Shown: positions 17,859-27,876, counted from the first letter of the stretch. The stretch: 64,000 nt of DNA from Microbulbifer sp. Q7 (GCF_001639145.1 NZ_LROY01000001.1:498501-562500); one strand, 5' to 3'. A program made the numbers and translations. The notes: generated from the sequence alone by a model not told the origin.

Positions 17859-18713
17859 TTAGTGCTTCTCTTCCCGCAAATTATAGAGGCCTTTTTTCAG
17901 CTTCAGCAGGTGTTCCTGCAATTGCGGCCCCTTGCGCTGGGCCACGCCGATAGCCAGCACGTCGATGACCACCAGGTGCGCAATGCGCGAGGACAGCGGC
18001 GTATACAGCTCGATGTCTTCCTCCACATCCACTTCCAGCGGAATGCTGGACTGGCGTGTCATCGGGGAGCCGCTGGGGCCGAGGCCGATAACGATGGCGC
18101 CCTGCTGCTTGGCCATTTCCATGGAGCGCAACAGCGAGGAGGTGCGACCGCTCTGGGAGATGGCGACCACTACGTCCCCGGGCTCCATGCTCATCGCCGA
18201 CATGCTCTGCATGTGGTGGTCGGAGTGGGCGGCGGTGGCCATCTGCAGGCGGAAGAATTTGTGCTGGGCGTCGGCGGCGACCGCCCCGGAGGCGCCGAAG
18301 CCGAAGAATTCCACGCGTTTAGAGGCGGCAATGGCGGCCACGGCGGCTTCCAGCGCGCGCCCGTCGATCTTGTCGCGCACATTGAGCAAGGTGTCGACGG
18401 TGGAGTCGAAGACCTTGCGCTTGTATTCGGCGATGGTGTCGGTCTCGGTAACCGCGATCTGGCCAAAGCTGGGGCTGGAGGCGAGCTGTTGCGCGAGGTT
18501 GAGCTTGAATTCCTGAAAGCCGGAACAGCCGACGGCGCGGCAGAAACGCACCACGGTGGGCTCGCTCACCTGGGCCTCGGTGGCAAGATCCACTATGCGC
18601 ATATGGATGATTTCGCCCGGATTGGCGAGAATGTATTCGGCGACCTTGCGCTCCGATTTCCGCATGGAACTCAGCTGTTCGCTGATCCGCTGCGTGACTT
18701 CCGCTGGCTTCAC
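17859..18713 (-). CDS. hexR: HexR-like RpiR-family regulator of hexose catabolism
   Basis: A 284-residue regulator with an N-terminal HTH of RpiR type (VDLATEAQVSEPTVVRFCRA, residues about 41-60) and a C-terminal SIS sugar-phosphate domain (VEFFGFGASGAVAADAQHKF; VVVAISQSGRTSSLLRSMEM). The layout and motifs match HexR, which represses Entner-Doudoroff genes and is released by KDPG. The start is a GTG with a good GAAGGTAGAG site before it. In pseudomonads hexR lies beside zwf or edd; here it lies beside a DUF4153 gene and a repeat-bearing gap, so its targets are elsewhere. Confidence 0.87.
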   Translation of the reverse strand: MKPAEVTQRISEQLSSMRKSERKVAEYILANPGEIIHMRIVDLATEAQVSEPTVVRFCRAVGCSGFQEFKLNLAQQLASSPSFGQIAVTETDTIAEYKRKVFDSTVDTLLNVRDKIDGRALEAAVAAIAASKRVEFFGFGASGAVAADAQHKFFRLQMATAAHSDHHMQSMSAMSMEPGDVVVAISQSGRTSSLLRSMEMAKQQGAIVIGLGPSGSPMTRQSSIPLEVDVEEDIELYTPLSSRIAHLVVIDVLAIGVAQRKGPQLQEHLLKLKKGLYNLREEKH

Positions 18714-18808
18714 GACTCTACCTTCTATGGTTCAAGCCGTGCAGTTTAGCGGTATGGCGGGGTGCTGGCGAGCCTTGGCTTATATTGGACCTGGGGCGGT
18801 GCTGGCAC

Positions 18809-18898
18809 CGGTGGGCCTATGCGGGACACGCCGTGCACCCATCCCTGGGGGCTCTTCTGCGAGGTCCCTCTCGCAGAAGGTCCCGCATAGGCCCACCG
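18809..18898 (+). repeat. Palindromic intergenic repeat, copy 1
   Basis: A nested hairpin. Outer arms are 19-base perfect inverted repeats (18809-18827 and 18880-18898). Inside lies a 34-base core (18821-18854) that contains ACACGCCGTGCACCCATCCC. An inner hairpin TTCTGCGAG/CTCGCAGAA (18855-18863, 18870-18878) completes it. The core recurs without mismatch in inverse orientation in copy 2. It looks like a REP- or MITE-type element; no coding content. Confidence 0.85.
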
Positions 18899-18978
18899 AT
18901 ACCATCACCTTCGCTTCGGGTCTGTGAGTTTTGGACAAATTTTGCGGGTCAGACAGGACTCGAATGCTAAGGGACTGA

Positions 18979-19077
18979 TACCGGATATAGCTTTGCGGGA
19001 CCGTCTGCGGCCAGGACGGCCGCAGCCGAGCCCCCAGGGATGGGTGCACGGCGTGTCCCGCAAAGCTATATCCGGTA
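18979..19077 (-). repeat. Palindromic intergenic repeat, copy 2 (inverted)
   Basis: Outer arms are 23-base perfect inverted repeats (18979-19001 and 19055-19077). The 34-base core lies at 19028-19061 on the minus strand. The inner hairpin is CTGCGGCC/GGCCGCAG (19005-19012, 19018-19025). Outer arms and inner hairpin differ in sequence from copy 1 yet stay self-complementary; only the core and the GCGGGAC junction are shared. Confidence 0.85.
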
Positions 19078-19119
19078 GCAGGCCCGCCACCGAACCTTAT
19101 TCGGGCGCACCACAAAACC

Positions 19120-19135
19120 CTGTTTATATACCCAG
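19120..19135 (+). promoter_or_regulatory. LexA (SOS) box upstream of uvrD
   Basis: CTGTTTATATACCCAG, a CTG-N10-CAG site 33 bases before the uvrD ATG. It differs by one base from the LexA box of E. coli uvrD as I recall it (CTGTATATATACCCAG). Position and match imply SOS control of this helicase gene. Confidence 0.85.
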
Positions 19136-19167
19136 TTATCCCAAAACCCCTGATACAATCCGCCCCC

Positions 19168-21396
19168 ATGGACGTATCTGAACTCTTAGACCCCCTCAAC
19201 GACCCCCAGCGCGAAGCCGTCGCGGCGCCGCCGGGCCATCAACTGGTTCTGGCCGGCGCCGGCTCGGGCAAGACCCGTGTGCTGGTGCACCGTATCGCCT
19301 GGCTGATGCAGGTGGAGGGGGCATCGCCCTACTCCATTATGGCGGTGACCTTTACCAACAAGGCCGCGCGCGAGATGCGCGGGCGCATCGAGGAACTGCT
19401 GGGGGTAAACACCTTTGGCATGTGGGTGGGCACCTTCCACGGCCTCGCCCATCGCCTGCTGCGTGCGCACTGGGCCGAAGCGAAGCTACCGCAAAATTTC
19501 CAGATCCTCGACAGCGATGACCAGCTGCGCCTGATCAAGCGGGTGCAGAACGAACTGGGGCTGGACGATAAAAAGTGGTCCCCGCGGGAGACCCAGTGGT
19601 GGATCGGCGCCCAGAAAGACGAGGGCATCCGCCCGCAGTATATCCAGCTCACCGGCGACCCCTGGCTGCAGACCATGGTGCGTATCTACAGTGCCTACGA
19701 GGAAGCCTGTCAGCGCGCCGGCGTCGTGGACTTCGGTGAACTGCTGCTGCGCGCCCACGAGCTGCTGCTTAATAACGACAGTATCCTCGCCCATTACCGC
19801 CGCCGCTTCCCCTATATCCTTGTGGACGAGTTCCAGGACACCAACACTATTCAATACGCCTGGCTGCGCCTGCTGGCCGGGGATCAGTGTGCGATCACCG
19901 CAGTGGGGGACGACGACCAGTCCATCTATGGTTGGCGCGGTGCCAAGATCGAGAATATCCAGCATTTCGAGGCGGACCTGAAAGGCGTGCAGACGGTACG
20001 CCTGGAGCAGAACTACCGCTCCACCAGCACGATTCTGAACGCCGCCAACGCGGTGATTGCACACAACTCCGGCCGCCTCGGCAAGGAACTGTGGACCGAG
20101 GGCGATAAGGGCGAACCCATCTCGCTGTACTCCGCCTACAACGAACAGGACGAGGCGCGCTTTATCGTCGAGCGTATCCAGGACTGGGTGCGCGACGGCA
20201 ACCGCCGCGACAGTATCGCCATCCTGTACCGCTCCAACGCCCAGTCGCGGGTGCTGGAAGAAGGCCTGCTGCGCGAGCAGGTGCCCTACCGCATTTACGG
20301 CGGCCAGCGCTTCTACGAGCGCATGGAAATCAAGAATGCGCTGTCGTACATGCGCCTGATCACCAACCGCCACGACGACACCTCCTTCGAGCGGGTGGTA
20401 AATACCCCCACCCGCGGCATCGGCGCGCGCACCGTGGATACCGTGCGCGAGTTCGCTCGTGAACACGGCTGCTCCCTGTGGGACGCTGCGTCCAAGATGC
20501 TGCAGCAAAAGGTGCTCGCCGCCCGCGCCGGCAATGCGCTGGGCAATTTCCTCAGCCTGATCGACGCGCTGGATGAGGAGAGCACCGACAAGACCCTCGA
20601 CCACATCGCCGAGATGGCGATCGAGCAGACCGGCCTGATCGAGTTTCACGGTAAGGAAAAGGGCGAGAAGGGCCAGACGCGGGTGGAGAACCTGCAGGAA
20701 CTGGTCAGCGCCTGTCGCGCCTTCGACGGCTTGCCCACCGTGGACGCGGATGGCGAAGCGGTGGACGAAGAAGAAATCCCGCTGATCAACCAGTTCCTCG
20801 ACAGCGCCGCGCTGGACGCCGGCGAGGGGCAGGCAGACGAGTTTGAAGATGCGGTGCAGCTGATGACCCTGCACTCCGCAAAAGGCCTCGAATTCCCGCT
20901 GGTGTTCATGGCCGGCGTGGAAGAAAACCTCTTCCCGCACAAAATGTCCGCCCAGGAACCCGGGCGCATGGAGGAAGAGCGCCGCCTCTGCTATGTGGGC
21001 ATCACCCGCGCCATGCAGAAACTGTACATCACCTACGCCGAGAGCCGGCGCCTGTTTGGCAGCGAGACCTACAACAAGCCGTCGCGGTTTATCAGTGAAA
21101 TCCCGGTGGAATACATTCACGAGGTACGGCTCAAAACCGAAATTTCCAAACCCCTGTTCCAGCCGAACGCCGGCAAGTACGGTGGGGGCATCAACCCATA
21201 CTCTGACGCTGCCCCGGACTTTGACGACGACCTGCCGCCGCTGGCATTGGGCGGCCGCGTGGACCACGCCAAATTCGGTGAGGGCACCGTGATTCAGTTC
21301 GAAGGCAATGGCCCACGCGCACGGGTGCAGGTCAACTTCGACGACGCCGGCAGCAAATGGCTGGTAGTATCCATGGCCAAGCTACAGCCTCTGTAA
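19168..21396 (+). CDS. uvrD: DNA helicase II (UvrD)
   Basis: A 742-residue superfamily-1A helicase, full length for UvrD. Motifs in order: Q-motif LNDPQREAV, Walker A AGAGSGKT (29-36), VTFTNKAAREM, VGTFHGLAHRLLRAH, Walker B ILVDEFQDTN (about 218), VGDDDQSIYGWRGA, LEQNYRST, then LMTLHSAKGLEFPLVFMAGV and YVGITRAMQKLYI near 610. The C-terminus ends in a Tudor-like module (VDHAKFGEGTVIQFEG...RVQVNFDDAG). It unwinds DNA 3' to 5' in nucleotide-excision and mismatch repair. The LexA box upstream supports UvrD over Rep or PcrA. Two palindromes follow the stop. Confidence 0.95.
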   Translation: MDVSELLDPLNDPQREAVAAPPGHQLVLAGAGSGKTRVLVHRIAWLMQVEGASPYSIMAVTFTNKAAREMRGRIEELLGVNTFGMWVGTFHGLAHRLLRAHWAEAKLPQNFQILDSDDQLRLIKRVQNELGLDDKKWSPRETQWWIGAQKDEGIRPQYIQLTGDPWLQTMVRIYSAYEEACQRAGVVDFGELLLRAHELLLNNDSILAHYRRRFPYILVDEFQDTNTIQYAWLRLLAGDQCAITAVGDDDQSIYGWRGAKIENIQHFEADLKGVQTVRLEQNYRSTSTILNAANAVIAHNSGRLGKELWTEGDKGEPISLYSAYNEQDEARFIVERIQDWVRDGNRRDSIAILYRSNAQSRVLEEGLLREQVPYRIYGGQRFYERMEIKNALSYMRLITNRHDDTSFERVVNTPTRGIGARTVDTVREFAREHGCSLWDAASKMLQQKVLAARAGNALGNFLSLIDALDEESTDKTLDHIAEMAIEQTGLIEFHGKEKGEKGQTRVENLQELVSACRAFDGLPTVDADGEAVDEEEIPLINQFLDSAALDAGEGQADEFEDAVQLMTLHSAKGLEFPLVFMAGVEENLFPHKMSAQEPGRMEEERRLCYVGITRAMQKLYITYAESRRLFGSETYNKPSRFISEIPVEYIHEVRLKTEISKPLFQPNAGKYGGGINPYSDAAPDFDDDLPPLALGGRVDHAKFGEGTVIQFEGNGPRARVQVNFDDAGSKWLVVSMAKLQPL

Positions 21397-21403
21397 CCGC
21401 AAA

Positions 21404-21430
21404 TGGTGGATGCGCTTCGCTTATCCACCA
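21404..21430. repeat. Short palindrome after uvrD
   Basis: TGGTGGAT / ATCCACCA, 8-base arms around an 11-base centre, 7 bases after the uvrD stop. It has the look of a common dispersed repeat and could also protect the 3' end or slow transcription. No T tract follows. Confidence 0.5.
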
Positions 21431-21449
21431 ATCCATAGCCCAAAACTCC

Positions 21450-21476
21450 GTCATCCCGGCTCAAGTCAGGGATGAC
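21450..21476. repeat. Second short palindrome in the uvrD-dctP gap
   Basis: GTCATCCC / GGGATGAC, 8-base arms around an 11-base spacer, 33 bases before ATG 21510 of the TRAP protein gene. The sequence type (GTCATCCC inverted) is common as a dispersed bacterial repeat. A terminator role is possible but there is no T run on the plus strand. Confidence 0.5.
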
Positions 21477-21509
21477 ACAAAAAACCGAAGAATAAAAAAT
21501 CAAACGGAT

Positions 21510-22658
21510 ATGAAAAAAATAAACTGGTATCCCCCCGTTATCCTCGGCCTGCTCGCCCTGCTGGTGTTGACCTTTGGCGCATTAGTGGTTTCCCGCTCTG
21601 ATCAGGTGCAGACCGTTACCTCGCTAAAAGACTCTCACCTGAAAAACTCGGGTCAGCAGACCTTTGAGTGGAAGCTCGTTACCACCTGGCCGAAGAATTT
21701 CCCCGGCCTCGGTAGCGCGCCGGAACGTTTCGCCAAAAATGTGGCGAAAATGTCCAACGGGCGACTCAAGATCAAGGTATTTGGGGCGGGCGAACTGGTG
21801 CCTGCGATGGGTGTGTTCGGCGCCGTGTCCAGCGGTGCCGCCCAGGTGGGCCACGGTGCCGCCTATTACTGGAAAGGCAAGATTCCCGCCGCGCAGTTTT
21901 TTACCGCGGTGCCATTCGGGTTGAACGCCCAGGAGATGAATGGCTGGCTGCACTACGGTGGTGGTCAGGAATTGTGGGAAGAGATCTACGCTCCCTTCGA
22001 TTTGCTTCCCATGGCCGGGGGCTCCACCGGTGTACAGATGGCCGGTTGGTTCAACAAGGAAATCAATTCTGTCGATGACCTGAGAGGTCTCAAAATGCGC
22101 ATCCCCGGTCTCGGTGGGGAAGTGCTGAACCGTGCCGGTGGCACGGCTGTCACCATTCCCGGTGGCGAACTCTACACGGCACTGCAAACCGGTGTGATCG
22201 ATGCGACCGAATGGGTGGGTCCCTACAATGACCTCGCCTTTGGCTTCCACCAGATTGCCAAATACTATTACTACCCGGGCTGGCACGAACCCGGTTCTGT
22301 GCTCGAAATCATCATCAACAAAACAGCGTTCCAGAAGCTTCCCGAAGACCTGCAGGCCATCGTCCGTATCGCCGCACGTGACGCCAATCAGGACATGCTC
22401 GACGAGTATACCGCGCGCAACAACCGCGCCCTGAAAGAACTGGTGGATGAGCACGGCGTGGAATTGAGAAAACTGCCCGACGAAGTGATTGCGCACCTGA
22501 AAAAAATCAATCACGACCTTATGCAAAAGACTGCGGCTGAAGATCCGCAATTTAATCGTGTGTACAAGGCATTTCAGGCGTTTGAATCACAGGTAATACC
22601 TTATCATCGGATAAGTGAAGAGGCCTATTACCGCACCCGAGAGCTGCAAATAAACTAA
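21510..22658 (+). CDS. TRAP transporter substrate-binding protein (DctP/TakP type)
   Basis: A 382-residue extracytoplasmic binding protein. ATG 21510 gives a hydrophobic export/anchor segment (WYPPVILGLLALLVLTFGAL). The mature part has FEWKLVTTWPKNFPGLGSAP, LKMRIPGLGGEVLNRAGGT (the TRAP signature arginine region), ALQTGVIDATEWVGPYNDLA and YYYPGWHEPGSVLEIIINK. The last segment is characteristic of the TakP-like branch that binds alpha-keto or hydroxy acids. It should deliver substrate to a DctQ/DctM permease, but no permease gene is adjacent; dctQ-dctM without a dctP lie at 39.1-41.1 kb. Longer upstream starts run through the palindromes and are unlikely. Confidence 0.9.
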   Translation: MKKINWYPPVILGLLALLVLTFGALVVSRSDQVQTVTSLKDSHLKNSGQQTFEWKLVTTWPKNFPGLGSAPERFAKNVAKMSNGRLKIKVFGAGELVPAMGVFGAVSSGAAQVGHGAAYYWKGKIPAAQFFTAVPFGLNAQEMNGWLHYGGGQELWEEIYAPFDLLPMAGGSTGVQMAGWFNKEINSVDDLRGLKMRIPGLGGEVLNRAGGTAVTIPGGELYTALQTGVIDATEWVGPYNDLAFGFHQIAKYYYYPGWHEPGSVLEIIINKTAFQKLPEDLQAIVRIAARDANQDMLDEYTARNNRALKELVDEHGVELRKLPDEVIAHLKKINHDLMQKTAAEDPQFNRVYKAFQAFESQVIPYHRISEEAYYRTRELQIN

Positions 22659-22988
22659 TCCTGCGGTGTCTCCTGAGGGGGAAGAAATCGCGTGCCAGGT
22701 CAAACTTGCCAGGTCAAAGTAGTCTCAGCGTCAGTCGTATTCCTTAATACTTCATCGGCTCATTGTTTGCCCCAGGGCGGTATTGGAAATACTGCAAGGC
22801 TATCATCATGAAACTTGACCAAATATCGACCGAGGTGATTGCTTGTTGATCTCTTGGGGTATGGTTTAGTGATTTATTCTGAAGCCCCATGTGTTGTGGG
22901 CGCAGTTTCTGGTTAATAATCGACGTTCCAGTACGATTAGCTGGAAAACCATAAAACAATAGTGACCTAAGAAACTTGGGGTTAAAGA
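22659..22988. other. 330-base gap; short direct repeat, no gene
   Basis: AT-richer than the flanks. It holds a 12-base direct repeat TGCCAGGTCAAA (22693-22704 and 22707-22718). A minus frame of about 100 codons crosses the gap and the next gene's start; it resembles nothing I know. The promoter of the following lipoprotein gene should lie here. Confidence 0.5.
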
Positions 22989-23696
22989 ATGAAATTGAAG
23001 ATGATGGCCATGCTGGCCTTGGGGGTGGCGTTTTTGTCTGGTTGTGCGGGTACACCGCAAATGCCGGTTACGCCGGATACTGTTTTCTGGCAACAGCCTA
23101 GCAAGCGTATCGGCGTGGTCGTATCCGATGTGCCTAGTCCGGACGTATATTTGCCTGGCGCCAGCTGCTTGCTATGCCTGGCAGCCGCCGAGATTGCAAA
23201 CTCTTCTCTGAGCAAGCACACCGAGTCTTTGTCGGTTGACGATGCGAAAACCTTGAAGAGTGATCTGAAACAACTGTTGGAATCCAACAATGTGGAGGTC
23301 ATTGAGGTGGCCGAGCCGCTGGTGGTCAACAAGCTCCCTAAATACAAATCGGAAGTGCCGAATACCGCCAAGCGCGACTTCACCGCCTACAAGAATCGTT
23401 ACAATATCAGCCACCTGCTGGTTTTGGACATCTATGCGGTTGGTATGCACCGCCCCTATTCCAGCTATATACCCACCAGCGATCCGAAAGGGTATTTCAG
23501 TGCACTGGGATACCTCGTGGACCTGAACGACAATACCTACAAGTGGTACAAGCCAGTATCCGTGACCAAAGCAGTGACCGAGGAATGGGATGAAGCCCCT
23601 ACTTTCCCGGCATTGACCAACGCCTACTACCAGGCCATTGCCGAAGGCAAAGAAATCATAATTTCTTCGCTGGATAGTAAAACCGCAGAGAACTAA
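22989..23696 (+). CDS. Putative lipoprotein of unknown function (1 of 2)
   Basis: A 235-residue protein with a lipoprotein signal: MKLKMMAMLALGVAFLSGC, lipid Cys at 19, followed by AGTPQM. The mature part has a region with three Cys (ASCLLCLAA after DVYLPG) and a core (HLLVLDIYAVGMHRPYSSYI) that could be a beta-strand domain. I do not recognise the family. It ends before a strong terminator, so it is probably monocistronic. A second unknown lipoprotein gene follows 146 bases on. Base composition is less GC-rich than the housekeeping genes around it. Confidence 0.75.
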   Translation: MKLKMMAMLALGVAFLSGCAGTPQMPVTPDTVFWQQPSKRIGVVVSDVPSPDVYLPGASCLLCLAAAEIANSSLSKHTESLSVDDAKTLKSDLKQLLESNNVEVIEVAEPLVVNKLPKYKSEVPNTAKRDFTAYKNRYNISHLLVLDIYAVGMHRPYSSYIPTSDPKGYFSALGYLVDLNDNTYKWYKPVSVTKAVTEEWDEAPTFPALTNAYYQAIAEGKEIIISSLDSKTAEN

Positions 23697-23713
23697 GTTC
23701 CGTGTTCTTGACG

Positions 23714-23751
23714 AAAAGGTACACCTGATTACTCAGGTGTACCTTTTTTTT
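23714..23751 (+). terminator. Strong intrinsic terminator after lipoprotein gene 1
   Basis: A perfect 15-base-pair stem (arms AAAAGGTACACCTGA and TCAGGTGTACCTTTT) with a TTAC loop, running into eight T. It also has an A tract on the left and so could act on both strands. Confidence 0.93.
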
Positions 23752-23842
23752 GGAAATAGACCCGTTAAAACGTGTCGCCTGGGATTGCGCGCGTTTCTTT
23801 GGTCCAATTTAAACGCTATATACAATAAATCTAAGATTAATC

Positions 23843-24754
23843 ATGAAAAGACTTCTTGCTATCGGGCTGTCGCTGGCCCTTGCCGCCTGCGCCAGTTCCA
23901 AAAATCAGAATTATGTGGAGCATGTCAAGCGTACATCTGATGTTTCGCCTGGCTCAATGTTGCTAGTCAAACTGGAAGGCGACGCGCCACTGGAGTTTTA
24001 TGGCGAGGTTGACCTCGACAATGTGAATGCCGATCACGGGTCGATGATGTATGTAGCAAACACCCCGGGTGTTTTTGCCGCATCCATTTTGGCGCACGCA
24101 GTAATCGCCGGCTCCGCGAACGACAGTCAAAAGGCCAAGGCGCAGGAAGAAGCAAATCAGGTGCTCTTACCTTATGCCGCCGTCATTGAGTTGATGACCG
24201 AAGCAGGCCTGGTGGAAAGTGCATTACGCGATACGAGTTTTGCTGCCTACAAGTTTATGCCGTGGACAGAGACTGCCGACAGCAGCTTATCTGTTGTAGT
24301 CAAGCCGGTTTTCCTTATGTCTCAGGACCAACGAACCCTGACGTTGAAAAATGCGGTTACCCTGATTGCCAACGGGAATGAGCAGGCTCCCGCTTACCAG
24401 AACCTTATTGAGGTGGTGTCGATCGCTGACGGGTCAGGCGAAATTCTATCCCACGACGCGGTAGCTGCTACAACCGCAGATCTCTTCACTACGTCACTTC
24501 TTATTCTCGAAGATGAGCTTCAAGGTAGCCATGCGGGTAAATCGGAACAGAAAACCTTGAGCTATATCCACGGCGGGCACAAGAAATTTGAGCGCGGTGT
24601 GGTGTTGTCAGAACAGTGTGATCGAATGACTTTCCGCTCGTTACGTGGCTGGATCAAGTCTGTGCCTCGTGCAAACGGAGATTGTGACCTGGCTGAAAAA
24701 GTAGTTTCCGGAGAAGGTCTGAGTGCGGGTGCAGACTCGGCGGTGGAGATATAA
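23843..24754 (+). CDS. Putative lipoprotein of unknown function (2 of 2)
   Basis: A 303-residue protein with the lipoprotein signal MKRLLAIGLSLALAAC (lipid Cys16). Visible blocks are SPGSMLLVKLEGDAPLEFYG, a hydrophobic small-residue stretch FAASILAHAVIAGSA near residue 75, LVESALRDTSFAAYKFMPW, and a C-terminal region with two Cys (SEQCDRMTF, GDCDLAEK). No family is recognised. It has its own leader after the upstream terminator, with AT-rich TATATACAAT near 23817. It is convergent with groEL; the hairpin at 24793-24808 lies between them. Lower GC than neighbours suggests a lineage-specific gene. Confidence 0.72.
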   Translation: MKRLLAIGLSLALAACASSKNQNYVEHVKRTSDVSPGSMLLVKLEGDAPLEFYGEVDLDNVNADHGSMMYVANTPGVFAASILAHAVIAGSANDSQKAKAQEEANQVLLPYAAVIELMTEAGLVESALRDTSFAAYKFMPWTETADSSLSVVVKPVFLMSQDQRTLTLKNAVTLIANGNEQAPAYQNLIEVVSIADGSGEILSHDAVAATTADLFTTSLLILEDELQGSHAGKSEQKTLSYIHGGHKKFERGVVLSEQCDRMTFRSLRGWIKSVPRANGDCDLAEKVVSGEGLSAGADSAVEI

Positions 24755-24785
24755 TCCGCATTATCCGGGAGGACGATTTTTATAT

Positions 24786-24808
24786 AAAAAAGGGGGCCTT
24801 GCGGCCCC
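24786..24808 (-). terminator. Intrinsic terminator of the groES-groEL operon
   Basis: Read on the minus strand: GGGGCC-GCAA-GGCCCC followed by C and a run of T. It lies 36 bases beyond the groEL stop, in the gap to the convergent lipoprotein gene. Confidence 0.85.
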
Positions 24809-24843
24809 GAAAGAAAAGCACTGGGGATGGGTTGGTGAAAAAA

Positions 24844-26789
<1,946 letters not shown>

Positions 26790-26877
26790 CGGATTTCCTC
26801 CCAATAAGCATTTGGATGTTTCAATGGTTAAAGGTTGGTGTGCCGGGGCCGGATCTGGGTTCCTCCCGACAATCGCG

Positions 26878-26911
26878 AAAATAGGATCCGTTGCACGGTT
26901 TTCAAGGGGGG
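26878..26911 (-). promoter_or_regulatory. Sigma-32 (heat-shock) promoter of groES-groEL
   Basis: On the minus strand: CCCCCTTGAA, 13 bases, then ATCCTATTT. This follows the E. coli groE promoter layout (CCCCCTTGAA-N13-CCCCATTT). It lies about 90 bases upstream of the groES start. No CIRCE-like long inverted repeat was seen, so heat control is probably through RpoH and not HrcA. Confidence 0.7.
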
Positions 26912-27021
26912 CAAAAACGAATTTTTTATAAAAATTTTTTATAAAAAACCGGGGTCAAAAAATAGAAGCGAGATAAAGGCAGATTTATAGTTGTAGTGAA
27001 GGATAGAAGAAGGAGGAGCTG

Positions 27022-27618
27022 ATGCCATCTGTATCGCAAACCACCTTTGAGCGAACTCTGGCAGATTTTTTCCGCGAGCGATTGCAGGCCGGTGCCGATG
27101 ATCTGGATCCCCGCCCCAAGGAAGAAACCCTGTGGTATCTGGGCAGCCTGCTGGCGCGCTTCGGTGACAGTGGCCAGGTGTTCAGCTATGACCAGGGCGA
27201 AGTCTCCGTGCGCCCACTGGCGTTGCTGTACCGGGATGCGGTGGAGGTGGACGACCACTACCACCGCTGCCTGATTCTGCGCCAGCTCGGCGACCTGGCA
27301 CTATTTATGGGCGCGCTGTTTCCGGAAAATTACCGCCGCCGCGGCATCAGCCGGGATTACTTTATCGGTATGGGTGGAGGCGCCTACGACTATCTCGGCG
27401 AAAACGCGCGGCACAACCGCGAGGTGTTCAGTGAACTCGCCGAGCGCTTCGGTCGTTTGCTGGAGCTGGTAGCTGAGGTATGCGGTCGCGGGCGGGAGAT
27501 GGATGCCACGGATATCCTGCAGTTGTTCCAGCGCTGGCGGGAAACCAAGGATCCACAGCTGGCGGCGCAGCTGCGTGGTCTGGGTGTGGTGCTACCTGAG
27601 GTGGGCGGCATGCATTGA
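27022..27618 (+). CDS. Uncharacterised cytoplasmic protein, 198 residues
   Basis: A soluble, acidic, mostly helical protein starting MPSVSQTTFERTLADFFRER, with no signal peptide or membrane segment. Other visible blocks: LWYLGSLLARFGDSGQVFSY, HRCLILRQLGDLALFMGALF and YFIGMGGGAYDYLGE. The even codon-position pattern, the GGAGGAG site just before ATG 27022 and the conserved-looking sequence argue for a real gene. I do not recognise the family. It is divergent from groES across 232 bases that include a duplicated A/T-rich block (ATTTTTTATAAA repeats near 26930). A degenerate yciA-like fragment follows its stop. Confidence 0.8.
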   Translation: MPSVSQTTFERTLADFFRERLQAGADDLDPRPKEETLWYLGSLLARFGDSGQVFSYDQGEVSVRPLALLYRDAVEVDDHYHRCLILRQLGDLALFMGALFPENYRRRGISRDYFIGMGGGAYDYLGENARHNREVFSELAERFGRLLELVAEVCGRGREMDATDILQLFQRWRETKDPQLAAQLRGLGVVLPEVGGMH

Positions 27619-27628
27619 GGCCGCCTAC

Positions 27629-27682
27629 CTCGGTGACATGCACCTGCACGCTGGTATCCAGCTGGGTCAGCCATACTTCCAC
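27629..27682 (-). pseudogene. Remnant of a yciA-type acyl-CoA thioesterase gene
   Basis: These 54 bases align without gaps to 31008-31061 inside intact yciA on the same strand, with 46 of 54 identical by my count. On the minus strand it reads VEVWLTQLDTSVQVHVTEV, against VEVWLTRVDTGEQVKVTEG in the intact gene. Similarity stops abruptly at both ends, and there is no start codon or hotdog active site nearby. It looks like a fragment left by duplication or gene replacement. The 960-residue lipoprotein gene lies between fragment and intact copy. Confidence 0.75.
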
Positions 27683-27876
27683 GGCTTCGGAATGACCGCA
27701 TAAGCAGGTTTGACTGGTGGTTTTTGTTCGATCGGTCGCTGTTGCGAAGTAGTGTCTGCCGCATGTTGGGCGATACAATGAATGACGCTGAATGGCATCT
27801 TGGCTTGGGTGTTCGCCAAACTGTCATCTTTCCTAGAAAATAACGTAATAATGATTTGTGCTGAAAGGGATAATAA

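Larger units (their letters stand above)
18714..19167. other. 454-base gap between divergent hexR and uvrD
   Basis: It holds the hexR promoter region, two inverted copies of a palindromic repeat (listed separately) and the uvrD promoter with its LexA box. Open frames that cross the repeats in several phases are by-products of the palindromes. Confidence 0.7.

Noticed and set aside
18809..19077. CRISPR-like repeat array
   Set aside because: Only two copies, inverted to each other, with no regular spacers and no cas genes.
18780..19199. Several short frames across the palindromic repeats
   Set aside because: They arise from the palindromes themselves and repeat the same peptide in both directions.
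19486..21267. 593-codon minus frame antisense to uvrD
   Set aside because: uvrD has all helicase motifs and a LexA box; the antisense frame has none.
22744..23055. 103-codon minus frame overlapping the start of lipoprotein 1
   Set aside because: No family, no ribosome-binding site; the plus-strand gene has a lipobox and terminator.
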